A stretch of DNA of 64,000 nucleotides. Origin: Anaerolineae bacterium (GTDB taxonomy: Bacteria; Chloroflexota; Anaerolineae; Aggregatilineales; Phototrophicaceae). The notes under the pieces were generated by a model. That model saw nothing but the letters and a program-made list of their open reading frames with translations. It was not told the DNA's origin and made no database searches. Position numbers and translations under genes: made by a program. The stretch lies in contig JAJEBE010000049.1 in NCBI GenBank assembly GCA_022822545.1, forward strand, positions 62,001-126,000, given 5' to 3'. Positions 53,398 to 62,647 of this stretch are shown one piece after another; position 1 is the first letter of the stretch; each line of letters opens with the position of its first letter.

Positions 53398-53512
53398 ACT
53401 TTTGCTCCGCTTGTCCGGATTCTCACTGTTTGTGGCGCCGGCGGTTGCGATACGCAAAAACCCAGGAGCGCTTGCAACCGCTCGTGTTTCGCAAACGATG
53501 CGGACGCGCTCA

Positions 53513-54529
53513 TCACTCTCTGCCGTCTTTCCCGCCGAACAATCTTTTGCTGATGGCGCCGCCAAACAATGAACTGGCAATGGAATTGTCGAATTGAACG
53601 CCCCGGGCAGCGTGTTCCTCCCATTCGCCTTTGTGTCGCCGGTTTATCCATTCTTGATAATCATCGGAAGCCGCTATCAAAAAGGCTTCAATCGCGGCTT
53701 CATCTCCCTCCGCCAGCCGGTCTCGCACATCGCTCAAGGTCCGCACCAGCTCGTCTATGCCGCGCGCGAGCCGTTCGCGGTTCGCCAGCCATTCATCGCG
53801 CAGTGCATCCGGATGGTGCGTCAAAAGGTAGCGCGTCAAGATGTTGAAGGGCGGGTTGGTGAGTCGCTGCGCATCGCCCCAGGCATTATGATTCATAGCG
53901 GTGGAATATGCCGCGATGCTCAGCAATTGCGGTATCTCTTCCGTGATTGCGGTGAGACTGTCGTGCTCGGCGGGATCCAGAAAGGCCGGCTTGCCGCCTA
54001 GTATTATCGAGAAATTCACGGCGAGATCAATCGCTTCTCGCATACACTGCGCCGACGGCGTGAGGTAAATCACGCTGTCGTGCAGATAATCTTCGCTGGC
54101 CCGATCCGGGCTCAGTTCGTGTTCGAACATATAAGCCGAATTGACCACCGGAGTGAAACCGATCCAATGCTGTTCCGGGCCCAGGTACTGCGCCGACCAC
54201 TCCAACGACGGCTGTTTGATGACGGCGGTATCCAGCAAGACTGCGCCGTCTCGCAGCGACGAAGCGATCAATTCATAGCCTGCGCGCAGATCTTCGTAAG
54301 GCAGGTTCATGATTACGAGATCGGCCCGCTCCACTGCCGTATATAGTTTGCGCTCCACCTTGTCCAGCACCTTGAGTTTTCGCGCCGGCTTTTCGAAGTC
54401 TTCACGATTGTCGTAGCCGATCAACTCAAATTGATGCTGGCCGCCTTTTTCGACATAAGCCCGCAAACGGGCGGCGATCGACGCGCCAAGGCGATCCAGT
54501 CCAAGTATAGCGATAGTTAGCTCAGCCAT
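53513..54529 (-). CDS. TyrA/prephenate-dehydrogenase-like NAD(P)-binding protein
   Basis: 338 residues with a Rossmann start (IAILGLDRLGASIAARL) and a helical dimerisation half like prephenate/arogenate dehydrogenases. The catalytic His of the TyrA HPM motif is not seen; the matching place reads GFTPVVNS, so the substrate is probably not prephenate or the reading is too divergent. The C-terminal tail (HAARGVQFDNSIASSLFGGAISKRLFGG) is extra. It lies upstream of the PDZ gene on the same strand, separated by 217 bp. Confidence 0.7.
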   Translation of the reverse strand: MAELTIAILGLDRLGASIAARLRAYVEKGGQHQFELIGYDNREDFEKPARKLKVLDKVERKLYTAVERADLVIMNLPYEDLRAGYELIASSLRDGAVLLDTAVIKQPSLEWSAQYLGPEQHWIGFTPVVNSAYMFEHELSPDRASEDYLHDSVIYLTPSAQCMREAIDLAVNFSIILGGKPAFLDPAEHDSLTAITEEIPQLLSIAAYSTAMNHNAWGDAQRLTNPPFNILTRYLLTHHPDALRDEWLANRERLARGIDELVRTLSDVRDRLAEGDEAAIEAFLIAASDDYQEWINRRHKGEWEEHAARGVQFDNSIASSLFGGAISKRLFGGKDGRE

Positions 54530-54745
54530 GCATGTCCTCTCAGGCTCGCAAATTGTTGATATAAATCATGCCCTTGAGCAACCGCCGGCCGCTCAGGCTA
54601 TCGGCTTCCAAACAAAGCCGCCGTCTTTCACCTTAATACTATAGCGCAGCGCACTGGGTTAAAACCATAGACGAGTCAGTCGGAGACTGGTGATTTTGGT
54701 GGATGCGGAACGTTTGCATTGATCGCCGGTTTCCGCATTTAAGCT

Positions 54746-54771
54746 CCCCTCCCTAATGCTTTGGGGAGGGG
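54746..54771. repeat. GC-rich hairpin of the CCCCTCCC/GGGGAGGGG type, possible interspersed repeat
   Basis: CCCCTCCC (54746-54753) pairs with GGGAGGGG (54764-54771), followed by CCGGGGGTGGGGTTGG. Such sequences recur between genes in many bacterial genomes as REP-like palindromes. The 301-bp gap 54530-54830 contains this and no gene that I can support. Confidence 0.5.
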
Positions 54772-54830
54772 CCGGGGGTGGGGTTGGAAAGGGCAATATC
54801 CACAGAATTCACCACTCCCGTCAGTCGCGC

Positions 54831-55358
54831 CTAGCAGGTGCTGTCCGCTGCTTGCAGCGCTGTCAGGAGTGAAAAGTGCTCGTGCTCTTCGAAAGGCGCC
54901 GCATCTTCGTGATGATTTTCCGCCAGCCAGATGACCACAGCGTCCGAGCTGCATTCGCGCAAGAGTTCTCCGCTCCACTTCGGGTGCAGCTTGCGCACAA
55001 CAAACGGCGCTCGCCAAATGCTCAACCGCTCGCATTGACTGAGCTTTTGACTGAACGCCGGCGCCAGCCGCAGCATCAGCACCGCTAGCGTCTTCTGCCA
55101 GACCCGTAGATGATAGCGCGACTTGCCCAAATCGTGCAGAAGGGCCGCGGCAATCAAAGCCGCTGGCGCGTTAGGTTCCGCCCTGAGCGCCGCGCGGAGC
55201 ACATTCAAACTATGCAATTGATCTGCCCGAGACAAGTGTTGAAAAGCGGCAAACTCGCGCTCAGTCAGATAACGCTGCGCTAGGTCAAGTTCAGGCGACG
55301 TCGCAAAAGCCAGCAAAGCCCGCAGGCCTTGCCCCAGACGGCGCAAAATAGCTGACAT
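54831..55358 (-). CDS. HD-domain phosphohydrolase-like protein
   Basis: 175 residues. HD motif elements: HSLNVLRAAL (first His), AALLHDLGKSRYHLR (HD pair) and VIWLAENHHEDAA (C-terminal His). This is the pattern of small HD hydrolases; the substrate is unknown. ATG 55358 lies four bp after the stop of the site-2 protease gene, so the two are likely coupled. Confidence 0.75.
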   Translation of the reverse strand: MSAILRRLGQGLRALLAFATSPELDLAQRYLTEREFAAFQHLSRADQLHSLNVLRAALRAEPNAPAALIAAALLHDLGKSRYHLRVWQKTLAVLMLRLAPAFSQKLSQCERLSIWRAPFVVRKLHPKWSGELLRECSSDAVVIWLAENHHEDAAPFEEHEHFSLLTALQAADSTC

Positions 55359-55362
55359 CAGC

Positions 55363-56106
55363 CTAGAAGAGCAGCAGTTGCAGGAGCGCGAAGGTCGGCC
55401 TTCCAATAAAGAGGCCGAAAGGATCAACGCCGCCAAACGGCAGAACAGACAGGAATATCAAACCGATGAATACGTAATAACTAGCTATCTGCCAATCGCG
55501 CCATTTGAATGCCGGGCGCATCAGGAACTCGGATAGCGGCCGCAGGCTCCGCTGGATGAACACCGGAATTTGCATGTGGCTGAGCCAGGCGCCCGGTAGC
55601 AGGCTCAATACAATATGCCAGCCATCAATCGGGAAGAGCGGAATCAAGTTGAATACAAACAGCAATACATTCCAAAACACCATGGCATAGAGCAGGGCGG
55701 CCAAGAGCGGAACCAAGTTTGTGATGAGCTGCGGGTCATGATAGGCGTAGAAGCCTTCCGCGCCAAGCCCGACCAGCCGCAACAACAGGGCGAAGAATAC
55801 TGCCAGCGCCAGATTGGACAGCGGACCCGCCGCAACCGCCGCCAGAAAACCACGACGCGGGTCGCGCATGCGATTGGGCGAAATCGGCGCGCTGCCCAGG
55901 ATGCCAAAACCGATGATCGCGAACATTAACCAGCCGACCCAGTTGATGTGAACTAGCGGATTCAAGGTCAATCGGCCTTGCAGCTTTGGGACTTCATCGC
56001 CCATCTTCCAGGCGACAAAATTGTGCGCAAATTCATGCACTGTCATGGCGACGCCAAGGACAAGCAGGTTAATTAAAATGGTAATGGGATGCAAATTCAG
56101 CAGCAT
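55363..56106 (-). CDS. Site-2 protease (M50) family membrane peptidase
   Basis: A 247-residue intramembrane zinc metalloprotease homologue. HEFAH (residues 24-28) in the first membrane helix is the HEXXH zinc site, and NLIPLFPIDGWHI in a later helix is the NPDG-type site with the third ligand. There are several predicted membrane helices and no PDZ domain or CBS domains, so it is the small YdiL-like/FtsH-independent S2P form. Start at ATG 56106. Substrate unknown. Confidence 0.88.
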   Translation of the reverse strand: MLLNLHPITILINLLVLGVAMTVHEFAHNFVAWKMGDEVPKLQGRLTLNPLVHINWVGWLMFAIIGFGILGSAPISPNRMRDPRRGFLAAVAAGPLSNLALAVFFALLLRLVGLGAEGFYAYHDPQLITNLVPLLAALLYAMVFWNVLLFVFNLIPLFPIDGWHIVLSLLPGAWLSHMQIPVFIQRSLRPLSEFLMRPAFKWRDWQIASYYVFIGLIFLSVLPFGGVDPFGLFIGRPTFALLQLLLF

Positions 56107-56364
56107 AGATCTGTCTCGCTTATACAATCTTTATCTCCATAATATACTCGATTTCGGTCGTTCCTGTGAGATGTTTACACGATCGTTACACCTGTCGGTC
56201 GAGTCTGACGCCTGGCGCTCCACGGCCTGACGACAGCCGTTTTCTCAGTCACTTGTCCGAGTCGCGTTCGCCGCCGGCGTCGCCCAACCACCTGTACCGA
56301 CGACAGCCGCCGATGTACAATTGATAGAAATATGCGCCTCTAGCGCCATTCTGTAAGGTCAATC

Positions 56365-57528
56365 TTGGCAGCAAAACGAGTCCTGTTTTTGTTCTCTGAT
56401 ACCGGTGGCGGTCACCGCTCCGCCTTCCAGGCGATTCGAGACGCGATGGAAATACGTTTTGGCGATGCTGTAGAATTCGATGCTGTTGACGTCCTCCGCG
56501 AATGCAAGTGGCCGCTTAACAAGCAGCCCGAGCTATATCCTCGCGTCGTCAATACCTCAAAGCTGCTGTGGGCCCTGATGTATCATAGCTTCGACGGAAA
56601 ACATCGCACGCGCCTGGCGCGCCATTTGATCTATCGCAACAATCGCCGCAACCTGCGCCGCATCGTAGCCGAACATCCCGCTGACGTGGTTGTCTGTACG
56701 CATTCTGTCATCGCCAACCCCACCTTTCGCGCCTTTCTTACCTTGGCGGAACGCCCGCCGTTTTTGACTGTCGTCACCGACTTGGTCACCACCCCGTCTT
56801 TCTGGTATGACCCGCGGGTCGACCACTGCTTTGTGCCGACCGAAACGGCCTATCGCCGCGGACTTCGATTGGGCATGTCGCCGTCGCAGATGCAGATCAC
56901 GGGGCTGCCAGTCAACCCGCACTTCATTAACTCCATGACCAGCAAAGATAAGGCTCGCGCCGAACTGGGCTTCGACCCGGAATTGCCGGCGGTCTTGATC
57001 GTCGCCGGCAGCGAAGGCATGGGTACGATCTACAAGTTGGTCAAGGTCCTCGATGCGCAGCGCTTGGGCGCGCAATTGGTGGTGGTCTGTGGCAGGAATG
57101 CGGCGTTAAAGGAGAAATTGGAAAATCGCTCCTGGAACAACCCCCGCCACATTTATGGCTACGTCACCAATTACCGCGAAATGCCGCGGATCATGGCCGC
57201 CTCCGACATCGTCGTGACGAAAGCCGGCCCCTCGACCATCAGTGAAGCCGCTATCGCCGGTTTGCCCATGATCATCAGCGATCGCATTCCCGGCCAAGAG
57301 ACTGGCAACGTCAAATTGGTGACCGAGAACGACGCTGGCGTGTATTTGCCCAAGCCGGATAGAGTCGCTGATCTTATCGTCGAGTGGCTGCAAGAGGGTC
57401 CTGAGCGCCTGCGAAAACGAGCTGCCAACGCCAAACGCATTGCGCGACCTGACGCGGTTTGGGAAATCGCCGACGCCGTCTGGGATTGGGCAAATCGCCC
57501 CAAGTTTGTGCGTCCGAACGGTAATTGA
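56365..57528 (+). CDS. MGDG-synthase-like glycosyltransferase (GT28 family)
   Basis: 387 residues with a GT-B fold of the MurG/MGDG synthase type: FLFSDTGGGHRSA (Asp12 to His17, acceptor lipid motif), DVVVCTHSVIANPT, GLPVNPHFINSM, AGSEGMGTIYKLV and the donor motif VVTKAGPSTISEAAIAGLPMII. Likely makes a glycolipid (diacylglycerol glycosyltransferase) on the inner leaflet. TTG start with AAGG upstream. Convergent with the next gene, stop codons directly adjacent. Confidence 0.88.
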   Translation: MAAKRVLFLFSDTGGGHRSAFQAIRDAMEIRFGDAVEFDAVDVLRECKWPLNKQPELYPRVVNTSKLLWALMYHSFDGKHRTRLARHLIYRNNRRNLRRIVAEHPADVVVCTHSVIANPTFRAFLTLAERPPFLTVVTDLVTTPSFWYDPRVDHCFVPTETAYRRGLRLGMSPSQMQITGLPVNPHFINSMTSKDKARAELGFDPELPAVLIVAGSEGMGTIYKLVKVLDAQRLGAQLVVVCGRNAALKEKLENRSWNNPRHIYGYVTNYREMPRIMAASDIVVTKAGPSTISEAAIAGLPMIISDRIPGQETGNVKLVTENDAGVYLPKPDRVADLIVEWLQEGPERLRKRAANAKRIARPDAVWEIADAVWDWANRPKFVRPNGN

Positions 57529-58635
57529 CTACCCCGGCGTCGGGCCGCCTATCATGCCCAAATAAACGCTATCGGCGACTTTGACCGTTTTCCCATCTTC
57601 CAACTGCATCTTCCAGGTGCCCCCCAAGCCTTCCTGTGTAAGCAGTATCGCGCTCTTGTCTTCGGTCCAACTCAGGGGACGCGCTAAGGCGGACATCGGA
57701 TAATTAACTACCATCTGGCGCGCATTCTCCAAATCCGCCAATACGATAACACTGCTGATTTCTTCCCGCTCGGCCGCGAGCCCGCCAACCTGAGAAAGCG
57801 CGTAGACTGCCATGGCGCCGTCCGGACTTATTACAATATTACCGGCTTCGTCATAATTGCCCAAAGACACGGGCGGCACAGTGCGTAACCCGCCGCTGCT
57901 GAGCTCATATATCTCTAGCTTGATGCCGGCTGAATCGCTGTCCGATACAAGACGCGCCATGATATCATCGCCGAAGCCGACAGCGCAAAAGCAGGCCCGC
58001 TCGCCCGGCAGCGCGTTTGTGGCAACATTTTCCCCGCCGAAATGCAGGGCGAACAACCCCGAGCGCCGAACGTAGCTGCTGCTTGCTTCCGTGCCTTCGG
58101 CATGCGCTTCAATGTAAATGGTCTCCCCGGCCCCGGCAAAAGCCAGCGGCGCCAGCCGGATTCCCTGCCGCGGCCCATAGACCAGCAATTCCCGAATCTC
58201 GACGCCGGCGACATCGGCGACTGAAAGCATCGTGGTCAATAAGTTGTCGTCGTCCTTGCGGCTAACTGCCCAGGCGATCCGCCCCCCATCGTCTGAAACA
58301 GCCCAATCGACGCGATAGTCTTCGCTGGTGCTTGCAATGTAGGGATGATCGCGAATGATGCCATCCGGCTTTACCAGCTTGACCTGCCGATCTGCCCAGT
58401 CAAAGTAAAGGACAGCGCCATCGATAAGCGTGTGGCGCTCGCCGGCTGTCACGACTGACGCGCTATCACCCGTGAGCAGGTCTATAAAGATCACGGTGGT
58501 CTCAGTTGGATTCCCGGCCTCTTGCTGAAGATAAACATCCCAACTTTGGCTCGAAAACCCCGGGCGCAAATCATTCTGTCCGCTGGCTGTGGCAGCCGCG
58601 AACAGCATGATGATGGCTAGCAGCAGGTGTTTCAT
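57529..58635 (-). CDS. Secreted beta-propeller-like protein
   Basis: 368 residues with a signal peptide (MKHLLLAIIMLFAAATASG) and repeated strand units (AWAVSRKDDDNL, GGRIAWAVS, DGAMAVYALSQVGG, LSWTEDKSAIL) like TolB/WD40-type propellers. No catalytic motif is seen. The start is taken at 58635; GTG 58650 adds five residues. Perhaps a periplasmic or surface binding protein. Convergent with the glycosyltransferase gene. Confidence 0.7.
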   Translation of the reverse strand: MKHLLLAIIMLFAAATASGQNDLRPGFSSQSWDVYLQQEAGNPTETTVIFIDLLTGDSASVVTAGERHTLIDGAVLYFDWADRQVKLVKPDGIIRDHPYIASTSEDYRVDWAVSDDGGRIAWAVSRKDDDNLLTTMLSVADVAGVEIRELLVYGPRQGIRLAPLAFAGAGETIYIEAHAEGTEASSSYVRRSGLFALHFGGENVATNALPGERACFCAVGFGDDIMARLVSDSDSAGIKLEIYELSSGGLRTVPPVSLGNYDEAGNIVISPDGAMAVYALSQVGGLAAEREEISSVIVLADLENARQMVVNYPMSALARPLSWTEDKSAILLTQEGLGGTWKMQLEDGKTVKVADSVYLGMIGGPTPG

Positions 58636-58725
58636 CTGCGAATTGGTCACTATTCTCGTTTACCTTCGATTATAGGCTCAAGTCCCCTGCCCGGCAATCA
58701 GCGCTGAGGCACGTCCCGAAAGCAG

Positions 58726-58752
58726 AAAAGCCCCGCGCTTGCGAGGCTTTTT
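58726..58752 (-). terminator. Intrinsic terminator after the 52-aa gene
   Basis: AGCCCCGC (58729-58736) and GCGAGGCT (58741-58748) form a stem with one mismatch and a 4-nt loop, flanked by T and A runs (58749-58752 and 58726-58729), so it can work in both directions. On the minus strand it lies 20 bp past the stop of the small gene. Confidence 0.75.
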
Positions 58753-58771
58753 CGATTGATGAACGGCGGAC

Positions 58772-58930
58772 TCAGCTGTGGTTGCGCTGGCGTTGATGGC
58801 GCCGCTGCTGCCACGCGGTGGCTTCACGGTTCTTCTTCTCGGCTAGAAAGCGCTCGATCCGCGCTTCCTCCATCAGCGCCTGTGACCGTTGACGGTGCAA
58901 CTGTGACGCCAGGAATACCAAGTCTTGCAT
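58772..58930 (-). CDS. Small basic protein (52 aa)
   Basis: ATG 58930 has AGAAGGAGAAACACA upstream, a very strong ribosome site. The product is MQDLVFLASQLHRQRSQALM, then EEARIERFLAEKKNREATAW and a QRRHQRQRN-type tail: an amphipathic helix followed by a basic C-terminus. No known family. The strong ribosome site plus an adjacent intrinsic terminator make it a credible real gene. It lies alone between the propeller gene and the enolase gene, in the opposite direction to the latter. Confidence 0.7.
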   Translation of the reverse strand: MQDLVFLASQLHRQRSQALMEEARIERFLAEKKNREATAWQQRRHQRQRNHS

Positions 58931-59137
58931 TGTGTTTCTCCTTCTTTGCTAAACAGCAATCCTAGAAGTTTACGCGAATTCGGACACTCTGCACAGGGCA
59001 GATAGCAATAAACTCATACAAAATATACGAAGATTCGTCCGCCCTTCGCGCTGCGAACTGTTAAGCATTCGCCTCTTGGATTTCTCGGTAGGCGATCACT
59101 ACAATAACGGTCCGGCCCAAATCAAGGAGTTGCCAAA

Positions 59138-60298
59138 TTGAAACCGGTTACGATTCACGATATTAAGCTGCGCGTGGTGGCTTTGCCGCTCGTGGAACTG
59201 CTGAAGACCAGCTTCGGCGCCGAGCCATACAAAACCGCTATTATTATAGAGGCGGTGAGCGAGGCAGGTCTTACTGGCTGGGGCGAGATTCCTGTGAAGA
59301 CCAAACCTTCTTATGGCGCCGAAACAGTGCTCACCGCTTTGCACATCACTCGGGATTTTCTCGCGCCGAGGCTGAAGGGGCAAACCATCGCTTCGCCAAC
59401 GGCGTTGCCCGCTCTCTTTCGGTCTGTACGCGGCAACCATCATGCCCGCGCCGGTGTGGAAGCTGCCGTTTGGGACCTCATGGCTAAAGCGAACGAGTTG
59501 CCTCTGGCCGCTTATTTCGCGGCGCACCTGCCCCCAGGCAACGAAGCGCGCGACTCGGTTTCAGTTGGGGTGAGCATTGGCATTCAAGACTCGCTGGAGT
59601 CGCAGATCGCGCTGGTCAAGAAGCGGCTTGACGAAGGCTACCGGCGCATAAAACTCAAGATAGAGCCAGGCTGGGATGTGGATGTCGTGCGCGCCATCCG
59701 CCAGCAATTTCCCGATATTATGCTCATGCTGGATGCCAATAGCGCCTACACTTTGGCTGACGCCGAGCGCCTCAAGGAGCTCGACCAGTTCAACCTGCTC
59801 ATGATTGAACAACCGCTGGCCTACGATGACATCTACGAACACAGTCAATTGCAGCCGCAATTGCGCGCCGCAATCTGCCTGGACGAAAGCATCGCCTCCG
59901 CCCACGATTGGCAGGTGGCGCGGAAACTCGGCGCTGGCAAAATCCTGAATCTCAAACCGGCGCGAGTTGGCGGATTCACCGAAAGCCTTAAGATTTACCA
60001 GCTTTGCGCCGAGACGAGAACTCCACTATGGATCGGCGGCATGCTCGAGACCGGAATCGGACGTGCCGCCAACCTGTCTTTCGCCGCGCTGCCAGCCGTA
60101 AATCTGCCCAGCGACATCTCCGCCACCGATCGCTACTTCAATCCCGATATCACAGAACCGCCCTTTGTATTGGAGCAAGGCAGTTGCATTAAAGTGCCGG
60201 CTGGAACGGGCATAGGGGTCGAGGTGCAGCGCGATAGACTGGCGGAGGCTGAAGCAAGATGGCGCGAGTTTAATCCCTTCGCGCCCCTGTTTTCATGA
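59138..60298 (+). CDS. menC: o-Succinylbenzoate synthase / N-succinylamino-acid racemase (enolase superfamily)
   Basis: 386 residues starting at TTG with AAGGAG eight bases upstream. Enolase-superfamily muconate-lactonising fold: KLK pair (Lys172, Lys174), metal ligands Asp199, Glu224, Asp249 and catalytic Lys273 all present. The LETGIGRAANLSFAALP and DISATDRYF segments fit the MenC/NSAR subfamily. No other menaquinone genes lie nearby, so OSB synthase versus racemase cannot be settled. Confidence 0.85.
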   Translation: MKPVTIHDIKLRVVALPLVELLKTSFGAEPYKTAIIIEAVSEAGLTGWGEIPVKTKPSYGAETVLTALHITRDFLAPRLKGQTIASPTALPALFRSVRGNHHARAGVEAAVWDLMAKANELPLAAYFAAHLPPGNEARDSVSVGVSIGIQDSLESQIALVKKRLDEGYRRIKLKIEPGWDVDVVRAIRQQFPDIMLMLDANSAYTLADAERLKELDQFNLLMIEQPLAYDDIYEHSQLQPQLRAAICLDESIASAHDWQVARKLGAGKILNLKPARVGGFTESLKIYQLCAETRTPLWIGGMLETGIGRAANLSFAALPAVNLPSDISATDRYFNPDITEPPFVLEQGSCIKVPAGTGIGVEVQRDRLAEAEARWREFNPFAPLFS

Positions 60299-60457
60299 TC
60301 TCCCAATTTAAGCAAGCCTTGTAAGGGTGCCTCGCTGAGTCGCCCGTCCGTTTCCACTCATGTTACAGACGTCTCGCCGAGTTGCGCCTACATATTCGGA
60401 TTCCATAGATTCCCTATTCCCTGCGAGCAAGAATCTGCCTTGCGAGTGGCTACGTCG

Positions 60458-61075
60458 CTAGTACGGGCAGTGATAACTAACCCGCGGGCGCGCTTTTCGC
60501 GGTGAGTCGGCAAGCTCGAAAATCATGATGGACGCGGTCGCGGGATACGCAACCGGCAGGGCATAGTCCAGCAGATGGTCTTTCATCAGCGCTTCCGGTG
60601 TTTCGCCTTGGGCCTGCAACCAGGGAAAGACCAAGATGTCTCCGTGCGCGACGGCGAGGAGAGATTCTCCGCCATGTTTCTCGATTACCGCATCAAAGAA
60701 ATCCAGGACGCGGTCCAGCACGGTCGCGGGCGCCTCATATGGCGGCTCGTTGCCGGTATACAGATCCCAGCCTCTTGCGGCCAGCTTGGCGGTCGGCTCG
60801 CCTTCATACGGCGTTCTCACCTCGATGATCCGCTCGTCTTTAACCGGCGCCATCCCGCCTATGTACTCAGACACGATGCCGGCCGTCTGCACTGCGCGCT
60901 CCATCGGGCTGCAATAAATCTCGGCTATATTCTTCTCCGCCAGCCATGCGCCCGCGGCCCGGGCCTGCGCGATGCCTGCATCGCTAAGAAAATATCCCGG
61001 CAAGCGTCCATAAAGTATGTCATCGGGATTATGCACCTGCCCATGCCGCATCAGATATAGTGTGGTTGTCACCAT
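60458..61075 (-). CDS. Histidine phosphatase (phosphoglycerate-mutase superfamily)
   Basis: 205 residues from ATG 61075 (CTTCAGGAGTTG upstream). RHG at residues 10-12 (catalytic His11), GRLPGYFLSDAGIAQA, YCSPMERAVQTA with the second Arg, and VAHGDILVF with the second His make a complete active site. Substrate unknown; broad-specificity or cobamide/sugar phosphate types are possible. An upstream frame extension to 61195 is rejected for lack of homology. Confidence 0.88.
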   Translation of the reverse strand: MVTTTLYLMRHGQVHNPDDILYGRLPGYFLSDAGIAQARAAGAWLAEKNIAEIYCSPMERAVQTAGIVSEYIGGMAPVKDERIIEVRTPYEGEPTAKLAARGWDLYTGNEPPYEAPATVLDRVLDFFDAVIEKHGGESLLAVAHGDILVFPWLQAQGETPEALMKDHLLDYALPVAYPATASIMIFELADSPRKARPRVSYHCPY

Positions 61076-61237
61076 CAACTCCTGAAGCCAATTTCTCCTC
61101 GCGCTTGCCAGAAGTCTATCACTGCCGCCGCGCGCAGACATAGGCGCGATTTCCCAGTATTGCCGCTTATCTTCTGCCGCGCCCTGACATAACATTGGGA
61201 CTGTAACGAATAGGCATTGTCCTCAGGCGTCTAAGAC

Positions 61238-62485
61238 TTGAAAATCCGGCATTGGGCTTTTGACCGCCGTCTTCTCACAATTCTATTAATCGTATTCGTG
61301 CAAATGATCGGCACATCGATGGTGAATCCGATACTGCCGCTTTACGCGCAGAGCGAATTCGACCTGACGCCGGAGGTCATCACCTTGCTGCTCACTGCAT
61401 TCTTCGCCGCCCAGTTCATCGCCGGCCCCTTTATTGGCAGGCTGTCAGACCGGCGCGGCCGTTTGCCAGTGCTCCTGCTCAGCCAGGTCGGCACTGTCAT
61501 CGCATTTCTGATGATCGGTCTGGCGCAATCCGCGGTCATGCTCTTTGTCGCCCGTGTCCTTGATGGCGTCACCGGTGGCAATATCATTGTGGCGCAAGCC
61601 TACGTCACCGATATCATGCCGGAAGACAGGCGCACCCAAGCCCTGGGTTATGTCATGGCGGCTTTTGGCCTGGGCTTTATCGTTGGCCCCGCCCTGGGTG
61701 GCTTGCTCGCCAGCCAGCTGGGGCCGAGCATGCCTTTCCTGTTCGCCGCCTTGGCGGCATTCTTCACGGTTGTCTTGACCTGGCTCATGCTCGAGGAGAC
61801 CTTGAGCGAAGGCGACCAGAGGCGCAATCGCGAAAGCAAAAACGCGAGCGTAAGCGGACGTCAACTGGTGAAAAATCCGCCGCTAATGGCGGTATTGACC
61901 GTAGCATTTGTCGGCAGATTCGCCTTCGGCCTTTTGATCGCCACCTTCGCGCTTTTCGCCGAAAAGGTTATCTTCGCCGGGGCCGCTTTCGCCGCTGTGA
62001 GCCTTGGCGTCGGCTTGATGCTAATGTTCGTCGGCGTCGGTCAATTCTTCACCCAAATTGTGATTCTGCCGCCGGCATTGAAGAAATTCAGCGACCCGCT
62101 TATTGTCATCTTCGGCGCCGGCGCGCGCGCGTTGGGCATGTTCATTTTCGCTGCGGCAACGGAACCCTTGCTCGGCTCCTTGAGCATGGTCTTTATCGCG
62201 ATCGGCAGCGGATTGCTGCTGCCCGCGCTGCAATCTCTGGTCACCAAGACCGTGCCGCCGGAGCTGCGCGGGACTATACTCGGTATCTTTCAATCCGTCA
62301 TGAATCTGGGTGTGATTATTTCCACCGCCGTTTCCGGTTCGCTCTTTGCGCTTCACCCGGCCGTGCCAAACTGGATCGGCGGCTTCTTGTACTTGTTTGC
62401 AATCCTGCCGGCCCTAATGTTGTGGCGGCGGGAACGAGGCCAGCGGGCTAATGCAGGTGATAAATGGATGTTGTCAACTCAATAA
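61238..62485 (+). CDS. MFS efflux transporter, Tet-like
   Basis: 415 residues, 12 predicted membrane segments. Motif A in loop 2-3 reads GRLSDRRGRLPVLLL, motif B region ARVLDGVTGGNIIVAQAYVTDI and motif C MAAFGLGFIVGPALGGLL, the classic drug-H+ antiporter set, like TetA-class pumps. Start TTG 61238. It differs from the tandem pair at 39.8 kb. The substrate is unknown. Confidence 0.9.
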   Translation: MKIRHWAFDRRLLTILLIVFVQMIGTSMVNPILPLYAQSEFDLTPEVITLLLTAFFAAQFIAGPFIGRLSDRRGRLPVLLLSQVGTVIAFLMIGLAQSAVMLFVARVLDGVTGGNIIVAQAYVTDIMPEDRRTQALGYVMAAFGLGFIVGPALGGLLASQLGPSMPFLFAALAAFFTVVLTWLMLEETLSEGDQRRNRESKNASVSGRQLVKNPPLMAVLTVAFVGRFAFGLLIATFALFAEKVIFAGAAFAAVSLGVGLMLMFVGVGQFFTQIVILPPALKKFSDPLIVIFGAGARALGMFIFAAATEPLLGSLSMVFIAIGSGLLLPALQSLVTKTVPPELRGTILGIFQSVMNLGVIISTAVSGSLFALHPAVPNWIGGFLYLFAILPALMLWRRERGQRANAGDKWMLSTQ

Positions 62486-62524
62486 AAAACTGCCAAGACA
62501 TGCTTGACAGTTGCGAACTATTAG

Positions 62525-62598
62525 TCGGGGCGGCGGGATTTGAACCCACGACCTCACCGACCCGAACGGTGCGCGCTACCGGGCTGCGCCACGCCCCG
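62525..62598 (-). tRNA. tRNA-Pro (CGG)
   Basis: On the minus strand the 74-nt gene has acceptor stem CGGGGCG/CGCCCCG, an anticodon stem-loop CACCG-TTCGGGT-CGGTG with CGG at 34-36, and a GGTTCAAATCC T-arm. CCA is not encoded. It lies between the Tet-like pump and the phosphatidyltransferase gene. Confidence 0.95.
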
Positions 62599-62647
62599 AC
62601 AAAATCCCAAGTAGCTTAGCAAAGTCCTGCCCGACTGACAAGGCAAA

